DNA from: Myrica gale
Lineage: Eukaryota > Streptophyta > Magnoliopsida > Fagales > Myricaceae
Assembly: GCA_963930655.1 (NCBI GenBank)
Contig: OZ005612.1
Span: 4,221,001-4,285,000, forward strand
Direction: 5' to 3'
Length of the DNA stretch: 64,000 nucleotides
A program made the translations under genes and the position numbers. Positions 45,480 through 61,534 of this stretch are shown piece by piece; within the stretch, counting starts at the first letter, position 1; each line of letters starts with the position of its first letter. The notes beneath the pieces are model-generated. The model did not search any database. It saw only the letters and a program-made list of their open reading frames with translations, and was not told the DNA's origin.

Positions 45480-48400
45480 ATGGTGTCTATAGGCCTTTTC
45501 ACCGGTATCGGTAATGGGCCGGTTAATCGACACCACCATCAGTACCGGTATTGGTCACCGCTCCCCTCTTAGTAGCGGGGCGGTGTCGGTTACCATTTTC
45601 ACCAAAAATGATTGTGGCTGTGAAACCTTTTTTTTTGTTAAAAGACGTTACGACGTCGTTTCATTTAAGATGTTTAGGGTTTTTTCCCTCGACGGCTCGC
45701 CCCCTCCCTCATTTCGCACATCCGTCACCCCTCAGACTTCAGCCCCCTCGCCCCTCCCCCTCCTTTAGCAATCGCAAAACCCTTTGGCCTCCCGCTCGAC
45801 ATCTCGGCTCTCTCACACTCAAGGTAAGTCTCTCACTTCCTCTCATTCTCAGTCTCTCTCTATCTTGCTATCTGCATATCTCTCTCTTTCGAATCTCATT
45901 TGTCTCTCCACCTCCTACAGTTGCCGCTGGCCACCGTGCAACAAGACATTTCAGCTGCTCTCTCTCTCTCTTTTGACTCTGTCACTCCCTTTTTTTTCTA
46001 AATGACTCTATCACTCCCTCACGGTAACTACTCTTTGCCTTTTTTTGTCGAACCGATTGGCTTAATTCTTAATGCCTAATTGAAGTTAATCTGGAGTTAA
46101 ATTTATGTTCTTAGAATCTTATTGTTGTGCTTAATTAATTTGGGCAAGAGGCTTAAATTAAGGTGCTCAATGCTCAATATCAGTGATTGTGCTTAATTTG
46201 GGGCAAGGGGCTTGACCGAATGTTAATTGATAGTTTCTTATCAATTATTCAATTTTGTGGCTTGAATTAATGTGCGAAGTGATTGAGATTTTGTGGCTTG
46301 ATAACAGTGTTTGAATTTTGAAAAATTCAAGACTAATTGCAATTTATTTTGATAGTTTATCAAAATAAATAACAAATTTGCAAGTTGCTGCCTGCTGGAC
46401 TGGAGTGGATCGAGTGGTATGTCTCTCTATCTCATTATCTCTATACAATGTAGTTAGAAAAATTTATTGATTTAATATGCAAAATAAATTGCTTTAAGGT
46501 TTGGTATTTGGATAATTGTGATTTGTGAAACTGTTGGAGAATGAGATTGAAATGATTTAGATACTTGTGGAGTTGTGGTTTGTGAAATTGTTGGAGGGTA
46601 AGATTGAATTGGTTTGGATACTTGTGGAGTTGTGATTTGTGACATTGTTTGTTTGAAATGGTTTGTGAAATGGTTTGTGAGAATTGAATTTGTGAAATTG
46701 ATTTTCTGAAATTGATTTTCAAAAACTTATTTTTATTTTGAGATTTTCAATCCCTTTAAACTCTAAAGCATACATTGAAAAGGCCAACTTATGCTAATGT
46801 GAAGGTGGTTGTAATTTAATATGATCACATATATAGCTATTAGTTGACCAACATTTTTATATTTTTGAAAACCAAAGTTTGGTCATTGTTTTTTCTCTAA
46901 TTATTTAACACTTGCATTGTTTTTTTTCCCTTTAATTTCAGATGGATACTACACAATCACATACACCCATTTCTGAGACTAGAATTGGAAGTGAAACTAG
47001 CCACACTTCTAACCTGATAGGTAGTATTGTAGGAACTACACCTTATCAATCTTGTTCATCCACTCCAATGGAGAGTATGGATACAACAACTAGTAGTGAT
47101 CCTAGTGGGTTACCACCACTTCCTCCACTTAAAAAGAGGAAGAATTCACGGGGGTCTCCGGTTTGACAACACTTCACTAAGATCACTGATGAAAATGACT
47201 CCATGAATGTTAAAGCTACTTGTCACTATTGTAAGAAAAATTTTCCTGCTCATCACAAGAAGAATGAGACATCGGAGTTGCGGCAACATTTAGAATCATG
47301 TGTATTACAAGAGGACTTTAGCGGGTCATGTGGATGTTGATCAAATGTTGTTGAATCATGATGCATCGAAGGCAAGTAATGACGATATTGGGATGATGAG
47401 GGTCACTCGTAAGTTTGATGAGAAGGAAATTAGGGAATTGATTGCCATAATGGTCATTATAGATGAATTACCATTTGTTACGGTTCAAAATGTCGAGTTT
47501 ATGACATTGATGCATTATTTGGAACTTATGTTTAATATCCCTTCGAAGTATACGTTGATGAGAGATTGTATGACTTTGTATTTAAGAGAGAAGATAAAGT
47601 TGAAGGAGGGGTTTAAAGTGAATAAGTATAGAGTGTGCCTCACCACAGATACTTGGACGTCAATCCAAAACTATAACTATATGTGTGTGACCGGACACTT
47701 TATTGATTATAGTTAGACATTGCATAAGAGGATCTTGTCATTTAAGATGATCCAAGACCATAAAAGGGTCAAATATTCTAAAGGAATTATAAGATTGTTT
47801 GCTTGAATGACAAATTGATAGGGTACTCATTATTACAGTTGATAATGTATCCTCTAATGATGCAGCTATTGACCAATTCAGAAGGAGACAAATATTTGAA
47901 AGTTTTGGTGATTTGAGCTTGAAGGTTGTGTGGTCATGAGTTTTTACATTTGAGGTGTTGTATACATGTTCTCAACTTGATTGTTTCAGAAGGGTTAAAA
48001 TATGTGTATACCTCAATAATTAAGATCTGCAATATAATGAAGTATGTGAAATCTTCACCCCAAAGGTTAGAAACTTTCAAGAAGGCTGTTGCAGAAAAAA
48101 AAAATATTGCATATGACCAAATTTTGAGTCTTGATGTTTCAACCCGCTGGAACTCCACCTATTTTATGCTGAATGTGGTTGAAAAGTACCAGAAAGCATT
48201 TGACCATATGATGATATTGGATGAACATTTTTTTATTTATTTGTAAGAGGATGAGCATGAGAGGTAATAATTGAGTCCACCTACATTTGAGGATTGAGAT
48301 GTCATTCGTAATGCTGCAAAATTTTTGAAGTTATTCTATGAGGTGACATTACAGGGTATCAGGATCGAACTTGGCTACCTCTAATGTATTTTTTGAGGAA

Positions 48401-49200
48401 TTGGCTAAGATTACTAGATATATCGCCAAGTATAGATCCAGTGAGCAATGCTTGTGGATATGACAAAAAAAAAAATGTAGGTGAAGTATGATAAGTATTG
48501 AGGTGATTTCAAGAAGGTTAATGAGCTTCTATTCATTTTAACATTGCTTGATCCTCGATTCAACTAGGAGGCGTTGAAGTTTTGGTTCAAGAAACAGTTG
48601 CGAGAGGAAAATGAGAGGAGATGACAAACAAAGTGAAGAAAGCATTTGAGCGAATGTTTACTGAGTATAACAGTGTCACATCTACTAGTAGTGGTAGTGG
48701 TGCTGCCATTGCTCCTCCTCGTGTTGTTGTGGATACCACTGCTCCTATGTTTGATGATGAAGATGTAGATTACTTTTCTGAATGAAGAGTTTCTCAAAAG
48801 ATGTTGGAGTTCAAATCTGAGATTGAAAGGTATATATCTGAGGGAGTTGAAAAGGTGACTCCAACAATTGATATTCTGAATTGGTGGAAGTCGAACTCTG
48901 CGAGGTTTCCAATTCTTTCTCACATAGCCCATGATATATTGACAATTCCTTTCACCACTGTGCCCTTTGAGTCGGTATTTAGTACTGGAGATTGAATCTT
49001 GGATCATTTCTGGAGTTCGTTGGCTCCAAAGACTGCAGAAGAACTGATGTGTTGTATTTGAGTAATTTTATAGTGTAGACTTGTAGTATGTATTTGTTGT
49101 AGTTTTGTAGTTTGTAACTTGTACGTACTTATTTGGATTAAGAAAATAATCAAATTACGTCTTAGTATTTTAATTGTGAGAATGATCAATATTAGGTTAC
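45480..49200 (+). mobile_element. Degenerate autonomous hAT transposon (approximate limits)
   Basis: The left part (45490-45600) carries ACCGGTATCGGTA / ACCGGTATTGGT / CGGTGTCGGTTACC motifs typical of hAT subterminal regions. A leader exon appears to end at 45823 (CAAG|GTAAGT), and its intron runs to 46941, next to the transposase ATG. Terminal repeats and target duplication could not be fixed. Confidence 0.5.
46942..49062 (+). pseudogene. hAT transposase with BED zinc finger (RICESLEEPER-like), dead
   Basis: After the acceptor at 46941, ATG 46942 opens a Ser/Thr-rich N-terminus ending in a TGA at 47164. A BED-type finger follows in the same region (CHYCKKNF ... HLESC, 47220-47300). Then come KYRVCLTTDTWTSIQNYNYM (~47620-47680), HVLNLIVSEGLKYV (~47950), STRWNSTYFML (~48140), and the hATC dimerisation block (WWKSNSARFPILSHIA ... 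TIPFTTVPFESVFSTGD, 48880-48995). At least five frame shifts or stops separate these pieces, so no active protein is possible. Domain order is normal for the family. Confidence 0.85.
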
Positions 49201-50708
49201 TTTTTATTGGTCATTCTAAAAAAAATGGGGCCTATAAAAAAAAGACCATATGATAATAATCTCCATGATTAAACTTAACTATTGTCATGTGGATCAATAA
49301 TATGGCCTACATTTTAATATTTGGATACAATTTCAATTATATTCCTTTATTTTTTTCATAATTTGTTTTATATTTTTAAACAAATTTCAATTTGTTTCAA
49401 AGCTTTACACTCAAATTCAAATATTTCAAGTCTTTTGGTTTAACCTTAACGTTTAATTTGAAAAAAAATATATGAGCAAATGAACAAATTGAAATTAGTG
49501 TTGTATGCCATTAAAATAGAAGGTAAGAAGGTTAACGTTTTATGCAAGAAGGTTTTGATATCAGCGGTAATAGGCTAATGTTTTAAGTTTTCAGAGTTGG
49601 CTTTGCCGGCTGTGGGTATTGCCCGCCCATTTATCTTTCTTTTTTGAGTTTAAAAAGCGATTTATTAAAAATCTAAGATTGTTACCACAAATTTTTTTTT
49701 TATCAAATTATTTTTGTCCTCACTTTTTTTAAGATGTATAAACTCTAAAATTTTTAACCACTAAGTAAATAAATATATTTCAAAATTTTCACATATTTTT
49801 TACTAACTCCGTAAATTTTTAGATCTAAAACTTTGGGTGGATTTGTTTTGCAAAATTTTAGAGTTTTAAAATTTTAGGTATTGAGTTTAGTGAAAAAGTG
49901 AAGGGAGACGTAATTTTTTATATTTTTATAGTAAATAGTAATGATTTGATGGGAAGAGAGATTATATTGTAATATTTTATTTTATTAAAATTTTAGAGAG
50001 TGTAAAATTTTATATAAAAAACACACCCTAAAATTTGCCAAAATTTTGTGATGCAAACGTATTAAAATGTACACATGACGAACGAATGGATTACTTATGA
50101 AAAAAAAAGTAGATTGATTTGTGCTGTCGGACCGTCGGTCTTGTAGGTGAATAATGGCTGAACGGTTAAGATTAAAGTAAATAGACGGCTATGACTTCAG
50201 TATTTAACCTGGAGATTTAACGGTTTAGATCAATAATATTAACCTCTTGGAACGATGATATCAACTGGCCTGACTAGGTGGCAAAAGGTTAGTGGTCTAT
50301 TCTTCAACGGAAACATTACTATCGTCTCCATTCGATCTGCCGCCCTCGTTCAGCTCTCATCGCCGCTGCATGTTCGCCATCTCCACTGCTCCATCATCGA
50401 CTCTACGCTCCTTTTCCCCTGTGGTTGCTCTCTCACCTCTTCAGGTCTGTAAGGACTAAGGGTTACCTTCAGTTGCTTTCAAATCCGTAACTTGGATGCT
50501 TGAGCACCTGACATTTTTTCTTCTGGGTACTTTCCAGATGAAAATAGAAGAGCTCTTTTTTTCTTCTATCTTCACTTGATATACCTTCCGCATAGAGAAG
50601 TATTTGTGGGTCAACTTGAATTTCCCAAATGCATCTTGGGTAGTTGCAAACTTACAATGTTTCTTCTTTGATTTTATGTTTGTCAACTTGAGCAGGTCGA
50701 GATTCTTC
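49201..50708. other. Intergenic and 5' region of the PPP4R2 gene; no other gene
   Basis: Includes the family A MITE at 49835-50028. The probable promoter/leader of the PPP4R2 gene lies at about 50.25-50.71 kb. No clear TATA box was seen. Confidence 0.5.
49835..50028 (-). mobile_element. Short MITE, family A, reverse copy
   Basis: Starts GGGTGGATTTG, ends AAACACACCC, and has TTTAGTGAAAAAGTGAAGGG in the middle, the inverse of the block in the 10919 and 41187 copies. Confidence 0.6.
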
Positions 50709-50950
50709 ATGGAGATTCCATCAAATGAGAATTCGCAGCACTTAACTACTTCTTCCATCGATGATGATCATCACCAAGATAATACGGTCCCTGCTGCAAT
50801 AAATCACGGGTATGTACCGTATTCTCTTAGATAGCTGATTCAAGATTCAGTAGCCCCTAAAAAAACATGGCGTTTCTACAGTTTTTGTCCTAGCTCTTTT
50901 AAAGGTAAATCCGTAACTTGGATGCTTGAGCACCTGACATTTTTTCTTTT
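50481..50950 (+). repeat. Two direct copies of a 44-nt unit around exon 1 of the PPP4R2 gene
   Basis: The unit starting AAATCCGTAACTTGGATGCT and ending GACATTTTTTCTT is present at 50481-50524 and 50907-50950, essentially identical. One copy lies in the leader and one in intron 1. Confidence 0.85.
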
Positions 50951-53900
50951 GAGCTGAGAGAGTGAATGTGATGCAGCCAATGGACTTGTGTAGCAAACGA
51001 TGCAAAAGAGTAGTGATGTAACTATAGCCTCTATTAAGACTGCTGTTGATGTTTTCATGTCTGATGCCGAGTGAAGAAACAGGATGTGATACAAAAGAAT
51101 AGTGAAATTCGTTCATTTTGGCTTTTAAGTAACAGGAGAATCCAGGGTTAGCTCCTTCAAATCTGAATGCTTCAAATCCTTACAAATTTCAGCATGAAGT
51201 GACTATGGGATGGCGCCCCTTTATCAATTTTCCTTAAAAAAAGAAAACAACAAAAAGAATGGATCAGCGTTTCATTTAAATTTCCAAGAGATATGGGTTA
51301 GATCTCGTACTTAGAGTTGATTCCGTATTCTACTTGTTATAATAATAAATAATGGCCTTAGACGCAAAGGATCTTAATGGAACCTAGTCAAACCTTGTTA
51401 TGATGTTGTAGCAATTTTTTTCTTTGGTAAATGTGCTGATGATCAGTTTTTTTTTTTTGGGGGGGGGGGGGGTTGGAGGAGGGGAGTTTGTTTACTCTTT
51501 ACTTCCATATTTGTGTCTTCTGTAATGTTTATTGTATTAAAGATGCTATCATATTTGAATTGTAGCGGCACCGAACCGGAGAGTGAGTCTGCAGAAGAAG
51601 AAGAAGTCAGAAGCATTCTTCGGGTTATTGCATCCACTGGAAAATTCTGGTATGCTTTCAGATGCAGTTTTCTTCTGTGGTACTTGTATGGTTAGCTGTA
51701 GTGCTTAGTGCCAAGTGCCAACCGCATAAATGATCATATTTCTCCTTTTCTAGGAATTGTTTTCTTTGCGGGTGGGTGGATGGGGAATGTAAATCTATGC
51801 TTATTTCACTATCATCACTACTGTGATGGCAAGACGGCCACTATTTATCACCTTTTTTTCCTGAACTTCAAATAGTTTTCATGTTTTTGATTGCTTATGG
51901 AATAGCCTTGTCGGTTGCTCTAATTACATTATGTTATGACGTGTATTTCTTTGACTATGTTTCTATATGTGGAAAGATTAAAGACTGACTCTAGTTCTAT
52001 AGCAATTTTCTGAAATTGGTTTAATTGGTCGTTGAGATTAAATGAAGAAGATCTATAGTAAGCAAATCAATCTTTAAGACCAAACTAATGGAGGAAAGAG
52101 AGAGCAGATTGAAGGGATCCACTATTAATGAGACAAATGGAACAACTAGTAAATTGATGCAAAGTGTGACGTGCTTTCCATAGTTTTGTAAAGTTATTGT
52201 GAATACTTAGAATGGAACTTCTTTTGCAGAAATTTATATTTTAGAAAAAAAATTTAATAGAATGAATTTTTAAATTATAAGGTTCTTGCGTGCAAATGTA
52301 AGAACTTTTTGATTTGATCCTTGAGGATCTTTTGATTTCAATATGATGTTGCTTTCTTGATAGGCTTATGACTAGCATATTACCCTTTCTGCTTTCATCA
52401 CCATAGGAACCCTACCATTCTAGTAACCATTGCTATGCTTCCAGAAACGTTGCCATTGTACTCATCATTGCTCCTTCCATATTGCAAGTCTGCGATCAAT
52501 GCCTAATGTTACCATTGCAGCCTATTGTTCTACATCTACCTGCCACCTTCTCCACCTCTCTTGCAATAGCGCTGGAGGCACCAATTTGTGGTGGGTACCG
52601 GAACCATTTAATGTTTTCTTTAATACCAAGACTCCTAGCTCTAGAATTAATTGCTATAATCCCATCCTCTTGCAATGACCCAGCCATCATTGCAACAACC
52701 AATCCTGCTGCTAGCAGGAACCTCTGCAGCAGCTGCTATGCCATGCCACAATTGTACCACTAACATTATTGGTGTCACCACCAATGCCATGACAATCACA
52801 CTGCAGGTGGTGCTGGTACCTCTTGTGACTTGATGCTATAAACAACGACTTCTGCGATCGTTGGCGTTGCGGCACATTGTGAAACTCTTAACAGCTGCCT
52901 GCTATTATTGTCGTTGTCTTTACTTTTACATAGGTTTGCAATCGCCCAATTTTTGTGACCAGTGTCGTTATTTCATTGCTGGCACTCCATTTCTCATTCT
53001 TTGTTACTTTTTTCTTTGAGGTATTTTTCCATATAACTTATGCGTTTCTTGTCTGTCACTTAGTTGACAAAAGTTACTAGTATACGGATTTTCAGTTTTT
53101 GGCCTTTTTTTGTTGTTATTTAATGATAGATTGTGATGTTGACATTCTCAAAATTGATTAAGTAACTGGAATGCAGTTTTTCTTAGAAATAGTGCTATAT
53201 GGTAATCTATTGAAATTGTACTGCGGTAGCTTAGATCTAATTGTGGTTGACATAAATATGGTGGTCAAGGTTGTTAGTTAGCTGTGAAGCTGAATTATTC
53301 CTGTTATTTATTATTTACCATGTACCTATTGCATTGTTTAGCCAATTGGTAACCATTTTGTTTCTTACTTTGTATGTTACAGTTATAGGCAATGTGAGAA
53401 CGAAGGTGAATGTGATTGTGGTACTACATAATTGGTACATTCGTTGTTGTAATCTTTGCCTGTTTTATATTTTGTACCCAGGCATGATTGGCGCAAATTG
53501 AAGAGCATGCTATCCTTTCAGCTGAAGCAGGTATGGGGAGGTATACTAGCGAGTGGTTTTCTATTTACTTCATTGTTATTATTTATGGTTATTGATTTTG
53601 GTTTCTGCATCATTGGATGTTTATGTTTGCTCCCCAGTATGACCTTTTCCTCTTTCTCTCCCTGTGATCTGAATGAAGGTTCTGTTGGAGTATCCCGAGG
53701 CAAAAATGACTATTGACCAGCAAAATTCTTCTTTAGGAGAAACCTACCCAGAGCTAGTAAACAGGCTGGATGAAGGTATCTTCTTAATCATGGTTGTGGC
53801 TGTATATAGTTTCATTACCCAGAGCTAGTAATCTTGTTCTGCTGCGGTTAGAATCAATGTTGTCAAATTCTCTTTGTTGGCGTTTTTGGTATTTGTGGAT

Positions 53901-56900
53901 GGACCTTATTGATTCCACACAATAAAATGTTTTGTTTTTGGAGTCATAACAATATAATCGGATGGAGTAAGGGAAGACATCGTATCCTTTTCCCCAAGTC
54001 GAACCCAAATGGATGCTCTTCACCTGTGAAATGGGCCCAAGCAGTTATTTTGCGAACTAACCAAGGTGGGAAGTTGAGAGTTAAAGTGATCTAGATATTA
54101 TTCAAAATATCCTTGATTCTGACAACTTGTGTGTTTATTCAGTCATATACTTGACAGTCTTACATCTTGAATATTTGAACCAGTGAGAAGTTTAGAGACG
54201 ATTGGACACTGAAAATAGGGTTAAGTTGCTTTAGGTTCTTATTTGGTGCGTTGATGCCTGTATCTACTTAATAGGTCATCAGATGATCCCTTGACAACAA
54301 TAATGGTCTGGTATAAAGATTCTTATGAAGCGGACTAGAATGATTAAATTTATAATGATCATGAATATGATGGTGGCTTGTTGGCAAATCAAAGTCTTCA
54401 TTTGATGCAGGATACCTGATATCTGGATTTTGATAGAATATTTTCAAGCTTGGCTTGGTTGAAAATGAGCTAAGACTCTCAACCAAGTACCTTTGGCACC
54501 ATATATTTGCAATCTTGGCTAATTTTATACTGAAAGTAGCAGAAGACGAGTTTCATGAAAGTTGTTGGAGGTGACCTCAATTACATTGTCTTCCAAGTCC
54601 ACACCACTTAGGTCAAGAGTTAATACTTGAGTTGATAGATATCAATATATGTAGTCGGGGTTGGTTAGCCCACAGCTGGTGCATGTTTGAATAAAGACAA
54701 GCTGATTCTTCATCTCTACATTGCTTGTTCTGCTTCAGCAGAATTGGGGACATTATCTTTGTATTTTCAGTTGAAGAAGTCCTCTGGAGGTGGCATCTTG
54801 ATTGGCTTAGAGGCTGTGAATTGCTAAGTGGGTGCTACTCCATTTGTCGAGGAATAGCTGATCTTGGACAGCCTTATGTTTTCTGTTGCATTTAAGGTTG
54901 GTGATCTTCAGATTTGAGATTACGTTTCTTGAGACCCTTGGGAATGGATGTTATTTGGTGAGCAGTTTAACATTCTAATTTTGGGTTCAGTTGGATGGAG
55001 AGGATATGGCCTCTCTTCTCTCTCTTTTCTTCTTTTGATGGAATTGAACTTTTTCTCCCCAAGTTGGAAGAGATGTTGACATTACTGAGCTCTCTTTTTT
55101 GCTGGGATTATGAATGTTGGTGTTTTGTATAGCAAGCCACAAAAGTGAAAAAGAAAAAAGAAAAAAGAAAACGGGGTGGAGCCTGTTGGGTCATTTTCTC
55201 TTTTCTTACTACTCCTCCCACCCCCACCCCACCCCACCCCCCAGGGGAAGGAGTCCATCCAATTCCTTCTGAGCTTGAACCAATGGTGCTAAACAGGAAT
55301 CTTCCTCATGACTGTCGAGTAACTATATGCCCCTCAAAGATAGCAACAGAGAGATAAAAAAGAAGAAATCATGGAAGATATTGCTGCGTAGGCTGTATGG
55401 TTCAGAGAGAGAGGCCCCTGCCTGAACCTGGTTTTGCAGACTCGGAAGGGAAATAGGTTTATGAAAGTCTTAGTGGACTCAGATTTGAACCTGCTTCACA
55501 GTTCTTGTTGGTAAGGGTCCCAATGGGTCTTTCATGAGCTCTAGACAAAGACTTAAACAGGATTTGGTTTTGGACTTACTCATTAGATATTATCCATCAA
55601 TTTCCCAGAAGTAATCAGTTACCTTATTTCCCCTAGAAATTGTTGATGTAAATATTGTTGTTGAGGTTTTTGATTGGTGTCTTTCTAGGAAGGTAATTGG
55701 GCTTCTTGTTCACCTAGCAGTGCTTGCTGTACCAAACATGAGATGGCTATTACTTTTGCTGTTGTTGATTTTGGGCTCTTAGTTCCACGTGTATCCATTC
55801 ACATTTCCATTTGTATTTCGTAGATATTATTAGTTTATTTTAGCAGAATTATGTAAGCATTGCAGATTTCAGTCTCGAGTGCAGCCACCTCATGTTAAAA
55901 AGGGCCGAATGTTCAAATGTTTACGACTCTTTATATTTTCTTTTGTGATGCAGCTCTTCTTAGTTTTGTTGAAGGTCCGCCATTTACCCTGCAGAGGCTC
56001 AGCGAGGTCACTGCTCAATTTCTTTTGTTGCATAATATGATGTCTAGTCATGCTGTTTATGAAGTATCATTCATCTCTTTGTTGACTCTTCATTGTCTCC
56101 ATATTTCTGGTATAGTTGGTGATGCTTTCCCAGTTCCTTGGGATCTGAAACATCCTAGGCCCCCACTTCCTCACCTCAAATAGGTGGATATACTTTGGGC
56201 TGGAAAAATGGGGATAATTGCACTTAAGTAATTTCTGATCTGTTCTGCTGGGAAGATCTGTATATTAATTGTCTCATTGCATTTACATATGTAATTGTCT
56301 CTCATAACCTCCCCATGCTTTGACATGGCTTATTTTGTTAATTTATTCGTTTTGGGCGTTATCTTATTCCCTTATTTATTTGTATTGGAAGATCCTACTG
56401 GAAGGACGAAGTATTTATCCAAACCTCTCAAAGCTTGGTTTAGCACTAGAAAAGGTTTGCTAAATCCTCTCACTAACACTGGTTTTCCTGTTAATCTTTA
56501 TGTTATTTATTGGGCCCATTTTAACTATCATTTTTATGAAAATATCTAAGCTTTATTTATAATGTTTTCTACTTTCCAACACTTTTTGTGTGGCTGGTGG
56601 TACGCATCCTCAGTTTTTTTGGGTTTGGCTATCTATGTCTAGGGCTCAAATTCATCTACTTTGTTTTTTAAATACGGTTTTTAGGTTAGTTCTATCAATT
56701 AGGACCCTGTTTTTATGCTAACTGTAGTAAGCTATTTTGTCTTGCGCTGTTTGCAGAATTTGTTGGTGACATCTATGTTGACCATCTCTACTGACCCGTA
56801 TCCACAATCAACGATGCTAAAGCCAGACGAACCAGAGAAAGCAAGTGTAGAACCCAATGCTTACCCCAATCACTCCAACTCAGAGCAAAATGGGGTTGAA

Positions 56901-57041
56901 CCTCTGGTAGGAGACAGGGATGAAGTGATGACAGATGTAGAAGAGGCTGAAATAGAGGATGAGATGACCATTGACATGGAAGCCTTTGAAGAAATAGTGG
57001 GATCGGCAGAACCAAAATCGGAACCAGCCGCTAATTCTTAG
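50709..57041 (+). CDS. PPP4R2: Protein phosphatase 4 regulatory subunit 2-like (PPP4R2/PP4R2L)
   Basis: Seven exons with GT/AG borders give 243 codons: 50709-50809, 51566-51649, 53482-53530, 53679-53775, 55954-56006, 56392-56454, 56757-57041. The PPP4R2 domain covers roughly residues 45-165: EEVRSILRVIASTGKFW, HDWRKLKSMLSFQLKQ, EGPPFTLQRLSE, then ILLEGRSIYPNLSKLGLALE. The C-terminal ~80 residues are acidic and Pro/Glu-rich, as in relatives. In yeast and animals this subunit targets the PP4 catalytic subunit in DNA-damage recovery and other nuclear functions; the plant role is inferred. The start at 50709 is the first ATG of the open frame. Introns 2 and 4 (1.8 and 2.2 kb) contain no gene. Confidence 0.93.
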
Positions 57042-57755
57042 GCTCTAGGGGAATGAATGCCTTCGGTCAATTGAATGCCTCAGGATCTACTAAGTCCATG
57101 GCTCTATATTTTCATTGTCAGTGGCATTGCTGAGAATTTCAAGTGGGCAATGTGGTTCCACTGTATTCTGGTTCTGGGTTAGGGGTTCCTAACTTTCAAG
57201 TTTGCACTGAAGAAAGAGTACAGCTTTGCCATATGGAATCACAAAATTCCTAGTTCTACATTCTAGAAGCCAAAGGGTCCTGTTACCCCAGAAAATCTTG
57301 AAAAGGGAAAAAAAACCTTGGCTTCACGCTATTCCAAAACTCTCAAGAGCAAATTGTTGATAAAACAAGACACTATGGAGTTTGATGTTGTTGACTTTGG
57401 GCTATTTTATTGTAAAAAAGTCTTTAAGTCTTTTTTTTAGAAGACTAGCTTGTAGCAGGAAGAGTTGGACCACCAGAATTCATTGAGACGATTAATTCTA
57501 ATGCATAAAAGAATGAAATCACCAAGCCATCAGAACCCACAGACCGATGTGCTCATGGCTAAGCATCTCATTGCTTACCTTGATGACAATTAGGACGAAG
57601 ACTCTTCAAGTTTGAGGGTAGATTTTGTAGAGGCAGGGGAGATTTATTCAGCAAAAAAAGAAAGAAAGAGTACATGTCCACGCAAGATCTTCAGTATCTG
57701 TCTCAATGTATATCCTTTTTTTTTCTAAGTCTGTCTCAATGGATATCCAAAATGC
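57042..57755. other. Gap between convergent genes (3' flanks)
   Basis: Holds the 3' UTR of the PPP4R2-like gene and the 3' flank of the terpene-synthase gene. No further gene, repeat or RNA is seen. Confidence 0.6.
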
Positions 57756-59918
<2,163 letters not shown>

Positions 59919-60192
59919 CAGTGGCGGAAGGAAGGGGTAGCGGCCCTGGGCGGCCGCTACCCCTCACGCCAGAAAAAAAAAAATTTACATTAGAATTTTT
60001 TTTTTTTTAAATAAGTTGGCCAGGGCCCGATACCCCTGGCCCAGACCCGTTTTATTTTTTTAAACTACAGACCCTCTGCAGAATTAAAAAATAAAAATAT
60101 TAATTTTTAATAAATTTAATTTTTAATTTTAAAAAAAAAAAACGCGTTACGCACTTACGCGTCGTCCCCCTCTCCCCTCTGCAAAAATTAAA

Positions 60193-60227
<35 letters not shown>
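60193..60227. repeat. (AT)n microsatellite
   Basis: About seventeen TA units within the left part of the hAT element. Confidence 0.9.
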
Positions 60228-60230
<3 letters not shown>

Positions 60231-61534
60231 TATTTTATTAAATTTTTTTTTAAAAAAAAGGGGGGACAGAAACACGTGGTACGCGTCCCCCCCAGCTTTT
60301 TTCCATAGTTTCTGGCTTTCTTCAGCGGAAGTATTTTCTTCGTTTCTGCAAGTTTGCAACGGAAGTCTTTTACCGCCGAGCATTGTCTCAGCCACTGCTG
60401 ACCGCCACACCAGCCGGCAGCCACCGTTGCAGGTCTGGTCCGTCTGAGCCATGATTTAATTATTTTTATAAATTAAATTTTTGAATTAGAGATTTGATGA
60501 ATTTTATAAATTAGGGATTTTATGAATTTTGTGAATAGAGATGTGAATTTTGTGGGTTGTTGGTACTTGGAAGTGCTGCTGTGTTGGGATATTCATATGT
60601 TGTTGTTATCTTTTCCTAAAGATATCCTGATAATTTGTGTTGGACCTATTGAAGATAGAGCTTTTAGTTTTGATATCTCTGAACACTGTGTATCAAACAA
60701 TGTCTAAAAACTTCAATTTCTGCAAGATCCATTTTCCTGGCATTCTTATTCTCGTCACTTTTAATGAGTGTTTATTTTGTTGTAGTCCCACAACACAGGC
60801 CCTGCAATCACCATGTTTATCTTGTTCGGTTGCACATCTAGTTTATCTTTTTTCTGGTTTCTTGTGGAATCATAGAAATAATGTATGATGTAAGTAGGGC
60901 TGGCATTGACATTGTTACTTGAAACTTTCTGTTGGATGCCTGAAGCCTGTAAATTCCAATTTTGCCATCTTACACTTGAAATCTTCAATTGTTTTGCCGG
61001 TTTGGCCATCTAAAATCCATGTCTTTGCACTGGAAGTATTTTCCCAAGTCGCCCCTTGATTACATAATTACTATCCGGATGGATCTCTGGTTGTATTTCA
61101 TCTTCCTTTACAATATGTATTTTTTTTTTATCAAAAGAATTTAGCATTAACATGGTAGGTATGGAAAGATGGTAATGTTAGTAAGATGTTTAAAGTATGT
61201 TCACAACATTCAGCTCTTTTTGGTTTTCTGGTAGTTGGATTTAGTTTAAGATATTATTATGTGCAATGTAGATAGATGCAATTTGTCTGGTGCAAAGTCC
61301 TGAAATAGTGATGTCCATCTTTAGAGCAAAGGATCAAGGGTGTTTGTTTATCTTGTCTCCGGGCCTGGACAACACATGCTCTTCATGGCTGCTAAATTAT
61401 TTCCTCATCATTGTTGTATGATGACTCGATTTTACTGATATGACATGTCCACATGTATTTGCATCTTCACATGGCTTTTGGTCTCTGAAATATAATATAT
61501 TGATACATTCACTTTGTTTTATTTTATTTAGATA

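Noticed and set aside
52400..53000. Coding-like stretch rich in CCATTGC units within intron 2 of the PPP4R2-like gene
   Set aside because: No frame stays open over the stretch and nothing matches a known domain; treated as simple intronic repeat.
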